Assembly (NCBI RefSeq): GCF_051216895.1
Contig: NZ_JBPKAO010000004.1
Span: 248,001-312,000 of the forward strand
Direction of reading: 5' to 3'
Length of the DNA: 64,000 bases
DNA from: Aquipuribacter sp051216895
GTDB lineage: Bacteria > Actinomycetota > Actinomycetes > Actinomycetales > JBBAYJ01
In this document: positions 1 to 8,734 of the stretch, in pieces
Numbering within the stretch: the first letter of the stretch is position 1
Layout of the letters: each line of letters opens with the position of its first letter
Program-made: the position numbers and the translations under genes
The notes under the pieces: model-generated
Database searches by the model: none
Seen by the model: only the letters and a program-made list of their open reading frames with translations
What the model was told of the DNA's origin: nothing

Positions 1-686
1 ACGCCGGGGTGATCGGCGTCGGGTTCGCGTTCACCGAGAACATCCTCTACCTGGGGACGGCCCTGCTGGACGGCGGCGCCGGGGGGCTGGTGGCCACGTT
101 CCTGCTGCGGGGGGTGGTGTCGCCGTTCGCCCACCCGTTGTTCACGGCGGCGACGGGCGTCGGTCTGGTGCTCGCCTCGCGGCGACGGGGGGCGTCGCGC
201 CTGCTGCTGGCCGGCGGGGGGCTGGCCGTCGCGATCGGTCTGCACGCGCTCTGGAACGGGATGGCCGTCGGGTCGTTCATGGGGTTCGTCGGGACGTTCG
301 TCGTGCTGTGGGTGCCGCTGTTCGCCGCCTTCGTCGCGGTCGCCGTCGTGGCCCGCTCCCGCGAGGCCAGGATGATCCGCGGGAACGTCGCGCTCTACGC
401 CCGCTACGGGTGGTTCTCGCCGGCGGAGGCGCAGATGCTCGTGTCGCTCCCCGCCCGACGGGCGGCCATGTCCCGGGCTCGCGCCGCCGGCGCCGCGGGG
501 CCCATGCACCGGTTCCAGGTGACCGCCGTCCGTCTGGCCCACCTGCGTCAGCGCATCCTGGCCGGCACCCAGCCCTGGGACGCCGCGGCCCGGGAGGCGG
601 ACCTGCTGGGCGCCCTGGCCCGGGAGCGCCCCGCGATCGGGTCGACGGTCTCGGGTGGACCGGGACCCTCCGGGCTGCGAGCGTGA
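1..686 (+). CDS. PrsW-family intramembrane metalloprotease, 3' part
   Basis: The reading frame is already open at base 3, so the N-terminus lies outside the window; about 227 residues remain. The visible part starts at the conserved GFAFTENILY segment (PrsW-type Glu-Asn motif) and continues with hydrophobic helices carrying HPLFTAATGVGL and HALWN, the His motifs expected of this membrane protease family (regulated intramembrane cleavage, often of anti-sigma factors). The last 100 residues are soluble and rich in Ala and Arg. The substrate cannot be inferred. The stop is 4 nt before the next gene, which suggests co-transcription. Confidence 0.8.
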   Translation, partial: AGVIGVGFAFTENILYLGTALLDGGAGGLVATFLLRGVVSPFAHPLFTAATGVGLVLASRRRGASRLLLAGGGLAVAIGLHALWNGMAVGSFMGFVGTFVVLWVPLFAAFVAVAVVARSREARMIRGNVALYARYGWFSPAEAQMLVSLPARRAAMSRARAAGAAGPMHRFQVTAVRLAHLRQRILAGTQPWDAAAREADLLGALARERPAIGSTVSGGPGPSGLRA

Positions 687-690
687 GCCC

Positions 691-1101
691 ATGAGTGACG
701 GACCTGGTGCAGACGACGAGATCCCCGACCTCGAGGAGTCCCTCGGGGAGGACGGCGAGGACGAGGTCGCCGGCCGCAGCTGGTCCCCGCCCGACTCGCC
801 CGGGGCGGTGTTCGCGCACGGCACCACCGCCGAGGAGGAGGCCGAGGGCGCGCAGCTGGACGACCGGCTCGCCGCCGAGGTCCCCGACTGGGGCCACGAC
901 CGCGACGGCCAGGTGACCGAGGAGGGCGAGGACGTGGGCGGTGAGGTCGGCGACGACCGGGCCGGCCGGCTGGTCGCACCCGACGAGGGCGCCCACGCGG
1001 ACGTGGACAGGGAGCTCGTCGCCCAGGACGTCGGCATCGACGAGGGGGCGGCCGGTGCCGAGGAGGCCGCCATGCACGTCGTCCCCGACGAGGAGACCTG
1101 A
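691..1101 (+). CDS. DUF5709 domain protein
   Basis: A 136-residue acidic, soluble protein with no signal peptide or membrane segment. The C-terminal third (ELVAQDVGIDEGAAGAEEAA followed by MHVV) is the hallmark of DUF5709, a family of unknown function restricted to actinobacteria. A paralog with the same C-terminal block is at 53357-53869. The ATG at 691 is preferred over an upstream GTG because the segment between them is the tail of the PrsW-like gene. Function unknown. Confidence 0.75.
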   Translation: MSDGPGADDEIPDLEESLGEDGEDEVAGRSWSPPDSPGAVFAHGTTAEEEAEGAQLDDRLAAEVPDWGHDRDGQVTEEGEDVGGEVGDDRAGRLVAPDEGAHADVDRELVAQDVGIDEGAAGAEEAAMHVVPDEET

Positions 1102-1293
1102 CCCGGGGCCTGCCACGCCCGCACCCGGCACCCGCGACCGGCACGCCCAGGACCTGAGGGGGCTCGGCCCGGTCGAGACCGGACCGCCGCCCGACCGCGA
1201 CCGGATCGTGTCCTGGGCTCGGGAGCCGCCGGCAGGGCACGTCCGTCCAACCCCTGACCGCGCCACCGGGGTGCGGAGGGACGAGGTCGGACG

Positions 1294-2310
1294 ATGGCGG
1301 CACCACGGTCGGCACCCGGACGGCGAACCGGTTCGTGGCTCGTGCTCCTGCTCGCCCTGGTCCTCGGGCTCTCGGCGTGCGCGTCCGGCTCCGACTCGGC
1401 CACCTCGGAGGGGGCCGCGCCGGCCGTCGACGAGGCGGCCGACGCGGCCGGTGACGCCCCGGCGGACGACGGCGTCGCGGGCGGCGGGGCCGAGGGGGGT
1501 GCCGACGGCGGTCCGCGAGCCGGTGAGGGACAGGGCGACGCGGACGCGCCCGAGGCCGCGGCCGACGGCCCGGAGCCGGGCGCCGGCGTCCTGCCCGCCG
1601 GTGGCGGGCAGGGGCGGCAGGTCGTCACCTCGGGCATCGACGTCGCGGTCGAGGACGTCGAGGTGGCCGCGCGGCAGGTGCGCGACGCCGCCCTCGTGGC
1701 GGGCGGCTTCGTCTCGGGCGAGAGCACCGTGGGTGGCGAGCGGCCCCGGGCCGAGATCGTCCTGCGGGTGCCGGTCGGCACCACGGCCGACGTGATGGCG
1801 CAGGTCGCCGGTCTCGGTGAGGAGGTCTCGCGCACCGCGGAGTCGCAGGACGTCGAGGCCACCCTGGTGGACCTCGAGAGCCGCATCGCGACCCAGCGTG
1901 CCGGGGTGGAGCGGATCCGGGCCCTGCTGGGCGAGGCGACGACGCTCGAGGACGTCCTGGCCCTGGAGGCCGAGCTGACCCGTCGGCAGTCCGACCTGGA
2001 GTCGGTCCAGTCCCAGCAGGCCGCGCTCGCCGACCGGGCCGCCCTGGCGACGGTCACCGTCGTCCTCACCCGACCCGACGACGTCGACCCGCAGGAGGCC
2101 GCACCGCCGTTCCTCGACGGGCTCGGCTCGGGCTGGGACGCCCTGGTCGCCTCCACCGCGGTGGTGCTGGTGGTCCTGGGCGCCCTCCTGCCCTTCGCGG
2201 TGGTCGGTCTGCTGATCACCGGGGCCGTCGTGGCGGTCCTCGCCGCCCGACGGTCCGCCCGGGCCCGTCGGGGCACCGCAGCGGCGAAGGGAGCAGACTT
2301 GCCGGTGTGA
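1294..2310 (+). CDS. DUF4349 lipoprotein
   Basis: A 338-residue exported lipoprotein. The signal peptide ends in a lipobox LSAC around residue 28. It is followed by a 70-residue Ala/Gly/Asp-rich linker, then the DUF4349 domain (about residues 105-260) with a coiled-coil stretch (DLESRIATQRAGVERI and the LEAELTRRQSDLESVQ segment), and one C-terminal transmembrane helix with a basic cytoplasmic tail. The fold therefore sits outside the membrane with two membrane attachments. Its stop overlaps the pirin start (GTGA), so the two are translationally coupled. Biochemical role unknown. Confidence 0.8.
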   Translation: MAAPRSAPGRRTGSWLVLLLALVLGLSACASGSDSATSEGAAPAVDEAADAAGDAPADDGVAGGGAEGGADGGPRAGEGQGDADAPEAAADGPEPGAGVLPAGGGQGRQVVTSGIDVAVEDVEVAARQVRDAALVAGGFVSGESTVGGERPRAEIVLRVPVGTTADVMAQVAGLGEEVSRTAESQDVEATLVDLESRIATQRAGVERIRALLGEATTLEDVLALEAELTRRQSDLESVQSQQAALADRAALATVTVVLTRPDDVDPQEAAPPFLDGLGSGWDALVASTAVVLVVLGALLPFAVVGLLITGAVVAVLAARRSARARRGTAAAKGADLPV

Positions 2311-3272
2311 GCAACCTCGACGACCGCCCCACCGAGACCGAGGTCGGCCGCGACGCCGGCACGGCGGCCCCGACGACCGGGTCGGTGCAGCTGCTGCCGG
2401 CCCGTGAGGTGCCCCTCGGGGGGCCGCGCGGCATGCTCGTGCGACGCAGCCTGCCCTCGCGGGCGCGGACCACGGTCGGGGCCTGGTGCTTCGTCGACTC
2501 CTACGGCCCGGCCGTCGGCGAGGACGTGATGGTCGTCCCCCCGCACCCCCACACCGGTCTGCAGACCGTCACCTGGCTGGTGGGCGGCGAGGCGCTGCAC
2601 CACGACTCGGTGGGGTCCGAGGTCGGCATCCGCCCCGGCCAGCTCAACCTGATGACCAGCGGCCACGGGATCTCCCACGGCGAGCGGTCCGTCACCGGTG
2701 ACGGCACCCCGCTGCACGGCGTCCAGCTGTGGGTGGCGCTGCCCGAGGCCGAACGCCACCGCGAGCCGCACTTCGAGCACCACGACGACCTGCCGACCCG
2801 GGAGGTCGACGGGGTCCGGACCACCGTGCTGATGGGCACCCTGGACGGTCTCAGCTCCCCGGCGACCACCTGCACGCCGTTGGTGGGGGCCGAGCTGCGC
2901 GCGGGACCCGGCCGCCTGCGAGTGCCCGTCCGCGAGGACTTCGAGCACGCGGTGCTGCTCGTCGGGGGTGCGGTCGAGGTGGCAGGCGAGCGGCCCGCGC
3001 CCGGTGACCTGGTTCACCTCGGCGCGGGGCGCCGCCACGTCGAGGTGACGGTCGTCGAGCCGGCCGTGCTCATGCTGCTGGGCGGTGAGCCGTTCGCGGA
3101 GCAGCTCGTGATGTGGTGGAACTTCGTGGGTCGCACCCACGAGGACGTCGTGACGGCGCGGGAGCAGTGGCAGGCCCGCGACGACCGGTTCGGGGTGGTG
3201 CCCGGGTGGGACCCCGCCGCCTGGCTGCGTGCGCCCGAGCTGCCCAACGCGAGGCTCCGTCCCCGCGGCTGA
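2307..3272 (+). CDS. Pirin family protein
   Basis: A 321-residue bicupin. The metal-binding signature of pirins is visible: PPHPHTGLQTVTWL, LHHDSVGS and TSGHGISHGE supply the His and Glu ligands. A C-terminal pirin domain follows (about residues 190-290). Family members are iron-binding proteins with quercetin-dioxygenase-like or regulatory roles; the substrate is not evident here. The GTG start overlaps the stop of the DUF4349 gene by 4 nt. Confidence 0.88.
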   Translation: MSNLDDRPTETEVGRDAGTAAPTTGSVQLLPAREVPLGGPRGMLVRRSLPSRARTTVGAWCFVDSYGPAVGEDVMVVPPHPHTGLQTVTWLVGGEALHHDSVGSEVGIRPGQLNLMTSGHGISHGERSVTGDGTPLHGVQLWVALPEAERHREPHFEHHDDLPTREVDGVRTTVLMGTLDGLSSPATTCTPLVGAELRAGPGRLRVPVREDFEHAVLLVGGAVEVAGERPAPGDLVHLGAGRRHVEVTVVEPAVLMLLGGEPFAEQLVMWWNFVGRTHEDVVTAREQWQARDDRFGVVPGWDPAAWLRAPELPNARLRPRG

Positions 3273-3503
3273 CGGTGACGCTGGGAGACCGTCTGGTGAC
3301 GCCAGGTGGGTGGCTCACCCGTGCGCGACACGCGTAGATTGTCACCAAGAGTGCCTTGACAGTCACAACCCGGTACCGCAGCCTTCCCGGAGGGAGCAAC
3401 TCTCCCGGGTGGGCCACGACCGTGGGGGGCGGTCGACCTAGTGTCCGGACCGTCATCCCGGCAGGCCCGTCCGGTGCCGCCAGTCCACGAAGGGGCTACC
3501 TCT

Positions 3504-3947
3504 GTGCAGCATGTTCCCGCCGCTCTCACGACGGACACGACCGACGGTCTGAGCCTGGTCCCGCACCAGGACCTGCAGATCGACGGCCCCCACCGCCAGC
3601 ACGCACCCATGCCCGACCTGGCCCCCATGATCCACCGCCAGCGGCTGGTCATCGAGGGGTACTGCGACGCGCCGATCTCCGCCGAGGCGATCAGGTCCTT
3701 CCTGTCCGAGCTCAGCGACACCATCGGCATGGTCTCGCTCATGGAGCCGATGACCCACCAGTCCCCGCTGTACGGCTGGGCCGGCTGGATCCACTGGGAG
3801 ACCTCGGGGGCGCACTTCTACGCCTGGGACTCCCCGTTGCTGTTCTTCAGCGTCGACGTCTACGCCTGCAAGCCGTTCCAGGCCCGCGACGCGGTCGACC
3901 TGGCGGCGCGCCACTTCGGCTCGACGCCGGTGTGGAAGGAGTTCTGA
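3504..3947 (+). CDS. S-adenosylmethionine decarboxylase-like (SpeD-fold) protein
   Basis: A 147-residue protein. From about residue 45 it follows the SpeD fold: HRQRLVIEGYC, then GWIHWETSGAHFYAW and SVDVYACKPF. Aligned by eye to bacterial AdoMet decarboxylase, Ser101 falls on the Ser that becomes the pyruvoyl group and Cys122 on the catalytic Cys. The canonical Glu before that Ser is Thr here and the His after it is Gly, so self-processing may be altered or lost. GTG 3504 is chosen for its GAAGGGG ribosome site 8 nt upstream; a GTG at 3441 is possible but its extension is not conserved-looking. The stop overlaps the start of the acyltransferase gene (TGATG). No spermidine synthase gene is nearby. 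SpeD homologs are known to have been recruited to other decarboxylations, so substrate is open. Confidence 0.7.
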   Translation: MQHVPAALTTDTTDGLSLVPHQDLQIDGPHRQHAPMPDLAPMIHRQRLVIEGYCDAPISAEAIRSFLSELSDTIGMVSLMEPMTHQSPLYGWAGWIHWETSGAHFYAWDSPLLFFSVDVYACKPFQARDAVDLAARHFGSTPVWKEF

Positions 3948-4726
3948 TGAGCATCCTGGGCCTGCAGCAGGCCTGGCTCGCGGAGCAGCCCGAGGGCACC
4001 CACCGGCTCGTCTTCGACCCCACCGGCGACCTGCTGGCGGCGGCCCGCGAGTGCGAGGCCGACGTCTTCCTGGCCCGCTACGGCAACACCCGTGAGCAGC
4101 TGGCGCAGGAGTACGGCCCGTACGAGCAGCAGTCGGTCTTCCTCGCCCTGGCCACCCCGGGTGGCGACGTCGAGGCGGCCGTCCGGTTCGTCGTGCCGGG
4201 CCCCGCGGGGCTGAAGAGCCTCGTGGACGTGGGGCGGGAGCCGTGGCAGGCGGACGCGGCCGCCAGCGCCGGTGTCGCCGGGCTCGACCTGACCCGCACC
4301 TGGGACATCGCCACCCTGAGCGCCCGTGACCAGCGGGCCGAGGGCGTCAGCCACGTCGCGGCGCTCTACCACGGCATCGCCCTGGCGACCCGGGCCAACG
4401 GCATCACCGGCACCGTGGCCATCCTCGACATCCGGGTGCGCCGGCTGCTGGGCTCCGTCGGCCTGCACTACCGGACCCTGCCCGGCACCCGGGTGCGACC
4501 GTACCTGGGCTCGTCGGCGAGCGTCCCGGTCTACGCCGAGCTCGCCGAGCTGCTGGACAACCAGCGCCGGGTCGACCCGGACTCCTACCGGCTGTTCGTC
4601 CACGGCAGCGGTCTGGACGGGGTCAGCGTGCCCGGCCCCGAGGCGTTCGTGCTGTCGCAGCGGCGGGTCGTCGACCTGCGCGAGCCGGCGCCGGCCCTGG
4701 CCCTCAGGAGCCCCGACGGAAGCTGA
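3947..4726 (+). CDS. LuxI / N-acyl-amino-acid-synthase-like acyltransferase (GNAT fold)
   Basis: A 259-residue soluble protein resembling the autoinducer-synthase and PEP-CTERM-associated acyltransferase branch of the GNAT superfamily. An N-terminal segment (ADVFLARYGNTREQL) is followed by a strand EAAVRFVVPG, the block TRTWDIATLSARDQR at the place where LuxI proteins have the W-E-I-S-R motif, and a C-terminal half (ALYHGIALATRANGITG, then VRRLLGSVGLHYR) typical of acyl-chain GNATs. Such enzymes join an acyl group to an amino compound. The ATG overlaps the SpeD-like stop by 1 nt and AAGGAG lies 5 nt upstream, so the two are one translational unit. The 3' end overlaps the convergent GGDEF-EAL gene by 23 nt. 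The assignment is by motif pattern only. Confidence 0.6.
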   Translation: MSILGLQQAWLAEQPEGTHRLVFDPTGDLLAAARECEADVFLARYGNTREQLAQEYGPYEQQSVFLALATPGGDVEAAVRFVVPGPAGLKSLVDVGREPWQADAAASAGVAGLDLTRTWDIATLSARDQRAEGVSHVAALYHGIALATRANGITGTVAILDIRVRRLLGSVGLHYRTLPGTRVRPYLGSSASVPVYAELAELLDNQRRVDPDSYRLFVHGSGLDGVSVPGPEAFVLSQRRVVDLREPAPALALRSPDGS

Positions 4727-6995
4727 TGTCCGAGCGGCGGTCGTGCAGCGTCGCCTCCCAGCGGCGCACCCAGCCGGAGACGTCCTTCGCCGGGATCGGC
4801 GGGCAGATGTGGTAGCCCTGCAGCACGTCGATGCCCAGGGCGACCAGGTCGGCCGCGGTGCCGGAGTCCTCGACCCCCTCGGCCACCAGCCGCAGCCCCA
4901 TCGCGTGCGCCATCTGGCGGGTGGAGTCCACGATCGTCCGGCTGCGGGAGTCGGTGAGGATCGTCGACACGAACGACCGGTCCATCTTGAGCTCCTGCAC
5001 CGGTAGGTCCCGCAGGTAGGCCAGCGAGGAGAACCCGGTCCCGTAGTCGTCGATGGCGGCCTGGATGCCGTGGCTGCGCAGCTGCTGCAGGGCGACGCGG
5101 GCGTGCTCCGGGTCGTTGGCGAACGAGTCCTCGGTGACCTCCACGAGGAGCCGGTCCTGGGGCAGCCCCGCCCGGTCCACCGCCGCGAACAGCCGCGGCA
5201 GGAACGTCCCGCCGAGCAGCTCGGGCGGCGCGCAGTTGAACGCCACGGTGAACGAGTGGCCCTCCTCCTGCCACCGCCGGGCGTCGTGGACCACCTGGTG
5301 CATGACGGCCTCCGTCAGGGCGGGCATCAGGCCGCAGCGGCGGGCGTCGGGCAGGAACGCCAGCGGGGACAGCAGGCCCAGCTCGGGGTGACGCCAGCGG
5401 ACGAGGGCCTCGACGGCGCTCACGGCCTGCGTCGCGGCGTCGATCTGCGGCTGGTACCAGATCTCCAGCTGGTCCTGCGTGATGCCGCGGCGCAGGTCCT
5501 CGGCCTGCCGCAGCCGGGAGCGGGAGAACTCGTCGCGCGAGGGGTCGTACACCAGGGCGCCGGCCCGGGTGGTCTTGGACTCGTACATCGCGACGTCGGC
5601 CTGGCGCAGCAGGTCCGTGGAGTCGTGGGCGCCCTCCCGCAGCGCGATCCCGATCGAGCACCGCACCGACAGCACCAGCCCGTCGACCGCGAGCGGGGCC
5701 AGCAGCGACTCCCGCACGCCCTGCGCCGTACGGAGCAGCGCGACCTCGTCGTCCTGGGCGAGCACGATCGCGAACTCGTCCCCGCCGAGCCGGGACACCA
5801 TCGACGCGCCGCCGACCTGCCCGAGCAGGCGGGCCGCGACCTGCTCGAGGACCCGGTCCCCGGCCGCGTGGCCGAGGCTGTCGTTGATGTCCTTGAACCC
5901 GTCCAGGTCCAGCAGCATGAGGGCGAGCGGCCGGTCCGCGGCGAGGTCGCCCTCGATCCGGGCCATCACCGCCCGGCGGTTGGGCAGGTCGGTGAGGTCG
6001 TCGGTGACCGACAGCCGTCGGGCCTCGACCGCCCCCCGGGCCTCCCGCAGCGCCATCGCCATCCGGGCCCCGGCGGCCAGCAGGGTGAGCACGGCCGGGA
6101 CGGTGACGTACCAGGCGCCGATGCCGGCGGGGCGGAACACGATGACGACCAGGGCCACGGCGGCCGCGAGGATGAGGACGATGTGCCGGGACGGCGTGGT
6201 CACCGGGCTGCTCACGGCGTCCAGCCGGGTCGCGGACGCGGCCCCGACGACCAGGGCGAAGGCGGAGCCCCACATCAGCTCCAGGCCCGCGTTGGACACG
6301 TACGTCGTCGTCGCGGCGTTGAGCACGAACGTGGAGTCCGCGACGGCGAGCAGGACGAACCCGCCGGCCAGCGCGAGCGTGCGTCGTGACACCGACCGCT
6401 GCCGCAGCTGCACCTGCGCGAGCACCACCAGACCGAGCACGACGCCGAGCACGGGGTAGAGCAGGGCCAGGAACAGCGCCGGCCCCCGCTCCCCGATGGC
6501 GCTCCCCACCGGGCTGAGCAGGACGAACCCGGCCAGCGACATCGCGCCGCAGCAGACCAGCACCGTCTCCAGCCACACCGTGGCGCTGGCGCGGGTCCGG
6601 CGCGGCGTGTCCAGCAGCAGGAACGTCGCGAAGCCGACGTAGGAGGCCAGGAAGAAGCCCTCCCCGGGGGCGGGGAAGGTCTTGCCCGTCAGCTCGCCGC
6701 CGGCGTTGAGGACCGCGGAGCCGACCGCCCACAGCGTCACCCCGAGGCCCAGCACGAGCAGGGCGGGGCGACGGGCGCGGTCGTGGGCGGCGACCACGCC
6801 GAGCCGGCCGAGCAGCAGCAGGAAGAAGACCGCGAGCACCACGATGAGCAGCAGCGGAGGGGTCTGGGTCAGCGTCAGCCCGGAGATGATCATGGCCACC
6901 GTCAAGCCGGTGACCAGCACCAGCCACGCCCCCAGCCCGAGGCGGCGCTCGAGCGCGCGCCAGGCGGGCGTGCTCGCCGCGCTCGTCCTCTGCAC
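4704..6995 (-). CDS. Membrane-anchored GGDEF-EAL protein (c-di-GMP cyclase/phosphodiesterase)
   Basis: A 763-residue protein. About nine hydrophobic helices (residues 20-330) form an integral-membrane sensor module. They are followed by a GGDEF domain with intact RLGGDEFAI (about residue 400) and an EAL domain with VEALVRW (about 525), VEVTEDSF, DDYGTGFSSL, a Lys in KMDRSF and EGVED. Both active sites look complete, so it could make or degrade c-di-GMP. The start is GTG 6995, which has GGAGG 8 nt upstream; longer in-frame extensions to 7217 have no hydrophobic or conserved content. It is convergent with, and overlaps, the acyltransferase gene. Confidence 0.85.
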   Translation of the reverse strand: MQRTSAASTPAWRALERRLGLGAWLVLVTGLTVAMIISGLTLTQTPPLLLIVVLAVFFLLLLGRLGVVAAHDRARRPALLVLGLGVTLWAVGSAVLNAGGELTGKTFPAPGEGFFLASYVGFATFLLLDTPRRTRASATVWLETVLVCCGAMSLAGFVLLSPVGSAIGERGPALFLALLYPVLGVVLGLVVLAQVQLRQRSVSRRTLALAGGFVLLAVADSTFVLNAATTTYVSNAGLELMWGSAFALVVGAASATRLDAVSSPVTTPSRHIVLILAAAVALVVIVFRPAGIGAWYVTVPAVLTLLAAGARMAMALREARGAVEARRLSVTDDLTDLPNRRAVMARIEGDLAADRPLALMLLDLDGFKDINDSLGHAAGDRVLEQVAARLLGQVGGASMVSRLGGDEFAIVLAQDDEVALLRTAQGVRESLLAPLAVDGLVLSVRCSIGIALREGAHDSTDLLRQADVAMYESKTTRAGALVYDPSRDEFSRSRLRQAEDLRRGITQDQLEIWYQPQIDAATQAVSAVEALVRWRHPELGLLSPLAFLPDARRCGLMPALTEAVMHQVVHDARRWQEEGHSFTVAFNCAPPELLGGTFLPRLFAAVDRAGLPQDRLLVEVTEDSFANDPEHARVALQQLRSHGIQAAIDDYGTGFSSLAYLRDLPVQELKMDRSFVSTILTDSRSRTIVDSTRQMAHAMGLRLVAEGVEDSGTAADLVALGIDVLQGYHICPPIPAKDVSGWVRRWEATLHDRRSDISFRRGS

Positions 6996-7236
6996 GTGTC
7001 CGGCCTCCGGTCGATGTCTCGGGCCACCGCGGTGCGGTGGCCCCACGCGGGGTCCCGGCCCGACCTGATGGTGATCGGTCGGTGCCCGGGGCATCTTTAG
7101 GTGCCACCTCGCCGGGCACGGGACGAGCCGAGGCGCAAGGACGACGGTGATGCGGCGTGCCGGACAAGGGTGCCATCCCCGGGACCCGGCGCGGGCCGTC
7201 GCGCCAGGATCCGTCACGCCGGCCGGGGTGACGGGC

Positions 7237-7665
7237 TCAGCCCTGCTCCTGCATCGTCATGCCCGCCGCGTCGTCGCCCAGCGTGAGGACCCCGCCGGAC
7301 AGCGACACGGTCGGGCTGGACGTGAGCAGCGTCAGCAGCCACTCGTCCTGCGCCTGCAGGCCGTCCGGGCAGGCCATCATGGTCGACGCGAGCCCGTCAC
7401 CCGGTACGCGGAGGACCCCGTCGTCCCAGGTGGCGGCGCCCATCAGCGTGTTGCAGCCGGCTCGGGCGGAGATACGACCGTCGGTGAACGACAGCGTGAT
7501 CTCGGTCTCGGCGACCTGCTCGTGGCCCCTGGTCTGCGTGGCCACGAAGTCACGGCCGGCCAGGTCCGGTGCGCCGTCGGCCCCCGCGTCGGGGTCACCG
7601 CACCCGGCCGAGACCACTGCCAGGCCGAGCAGCAGCAGGGCGGGCAGCAGGCTCGGGACGGTCAT
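7237..7665 (-). CDS. META-domain (HslJ-like) lipoprotein
   Basis: A 142-residue exported lipoprotein with a hydrophobic signal and lipobox VSAGC. The remainder is one META domain, recognised by ISARAGCNTLMGAATW and the downstream MMACPDGLQAQDEWLLTLL segment. META/HslJ proteins are cell-envelope proteins linked to stress or antibiotic tolerance in other bacteria; the molecular role is unknown. GGAGG lies just upstream of the ATG. It appears monocistronic. Confidence 0.8.
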   Translation of the reverse strand: MTVPSLLPALLLLGLAVVSAGCGDPDAGADGAPDLAGRDFVATQTRGHEQVAETEITLSFTDGRISARAGCNTLMGAATWDDGVLRVPGDGLASTMMACPDGLQAQDEWLLTLLTSSPTVSLSGGVLTLGDDAAGMTMQEQG

Positions 7666-7735
7666 GGGGCCTCCACGTCAGCAGGTGACCGACGGTAGGG
7701 CCCCGACCGGCGGACGGGAACGGCCCCACCCCGAC

Positions 7736-8662
7736 TCACCCGTCGCGGGTGGGGCTCGTGGACGTGGGGGCTCCCCGCAGGTGGGTGCGGGCGGCCGCCA
7801 CGACCGCGGCGGCCAGCTCGTCCAGCGCCTGCGACCGCAGCCGCCACTGCTGCCAGTGCAGCACCCGGTCGACGACCTGCCCGGGGCTCAGGTCCACCAG
7901 CCCGTCCAGCAGCCCCGGGCCCTCGCCGCGCAGGTCCGGGACCATGCCCCAGCCCATCCCCAGCCGCACCGCCCGGTGGTGGTCCGCGGTCGCCGGCACG
8001 TGGTGGGCCGGGGGCGAGGCGTCGGTCCCCCGGTCCCGCAGCCACCGGTGCTGCAGGTCGTCGGTCCGGTCGAACAGGACGACCGGCGCCTGCCGCAGGG
8101 CGTCGTCGAGGACGCCGTCCGGGAACCAGCGGTCCACGAACGACGGAGCCGCCATCGCCCGGTAGCGCATCACCCCCAGGCGGGTCACCCGGCACCCGGC
8201 GACCGCCGTCGGCTCGGTCGTGATGGCGGCCATCACGACGCCCTGCCGCAGCAGGTCGGAGGTCCGCTCCTCGTCGTCGCGCCGCAGGTCGAGGCGGACC
8301 CGGCCCGCCAGCGCCGCCACCGCGGGCAGCACCCAGGTCCCCAGCGAGTCGGCGTTCACCGCCACGGGCAGCGACGGACCGGGACCGCCGTCGGCCGCGA
8401 GCCCGGTGCCGGCCAGCTCCAGGTCCGCGTCGGCGGTCAGCAGGGACACCTGGCGCGCCAGGCGCAGGACGACCTGGCCGGGTCCCGTGGGGCGGACGGG
8501 ACGGCTGCGCACCAGGAGCACCTGACCGACGCGGCTCTCCAGCGCCTTGAGCCGCTGGCTGATGGCCGACGGGGTGACGTGCAGGGCACGAGCCGCCCCG
8601 TCGAGGCTGCCCTCGGTGACGGCGGCGTCGAGGGCTCGCAGCTGGTCCAGCTCGAGGTCCAT
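7736..8662 (-). CDS. lysG: LysR-family regulator of the LysG/ArgP type
   Basis: A 308-residue LysR-type transcription factor. The N-terminal winged helix-turn-helix (LDQLRALDAAVTEGSLDGAA, then ALHVTPSAISQRLKALE) is followed by a periplasmic-binding-like ligand domain. It is divergent from a LysE/ArgO exporter with only 72 bp between the starts, the classic arrangement in which ArgP/LysG activates the exporter when lysine or arginine accumulates. A TAGCGT hexamer sits 7 nt before the ATG with no ribosome site, so the message may be leaderless. Confidence 0.85.
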   Translation of the reverse strand: MDLELDQLRALDAAVTEGSLDGAARALHVTPSAISQRLKALESRVGQVLLVRSRPVRPTGPGQVVLRLARQVSLLTADADLELAGTGLAADGGPGPSLPVAVNADSLGTWVLPAVAALAGRVRLDLRRDDEERTSDLLRQGVVMAAITTEPTAVAGCRVTRLGVMRYRAMAAPSFVDRWFPDGVLDDALRQAPVVLFDRTDDLQHRWLRDRGTDASPPAHHVPATADHHRAVRLGMGWGMVPDLRGEGPGLLDGLVDLSPGQVVDRVLHWQQWRLRSQALDELAAAVVAAARTHLRGAPTSTSPTRDG

Positions 8663-8734
8663 GACAGCAACGCTAATGCAAGTGTAGGAACATCAGCTGG
8701 ACTGCATCAGCGGGGGTCCGTAGCGTCCGACGAC
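8663..8734. promoter_or_regulatory. Divergent lysG/lysE promoter region
   Basis: On the plus strand TGGACT (8698-8703), a 17-nt spacer and TAGCGT (8721-8726) end 8 nt before the lysE GTG. On the minus strand the same hexamer TAGCGT (8675-8670) ends 7 nt before the lysG ATG. Both arrangements imply leaderless transcripts. An inverted repeat, ATGCA (8676-8680) and TGCAT (8703-8707), spans the interval and is a candidate LysG operator. Motifs are seen directly; function is inferred. Confidence 0.45.

Noticed and set aside
3356..3384. TTGACA at 3356-3361 as the -35 of a promoter for the SpeD-like operon
   Set aside because: No -10-like hexamer is found 16-18 nt downstream, so the promoter could not be supported.
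3386..3410. Imperfect CCCGG-AGGGAG / CTCTCCCGGG inverted repeat upstream of the SpeD-like gene as a riboswitch or attenuator
   Set aside because: Pairing is interrupted and no known aptamer core is present; it is too weak to call.
4585..7176. An 863-residue frame overlapping the GGDEF-EAL gene
   Set aside because: It is an alternate frame of the same strand made of Arg/Pro/Gly-rich low-complexity sequence, while the overlapping frame has full GGDEF and EAL motifs.
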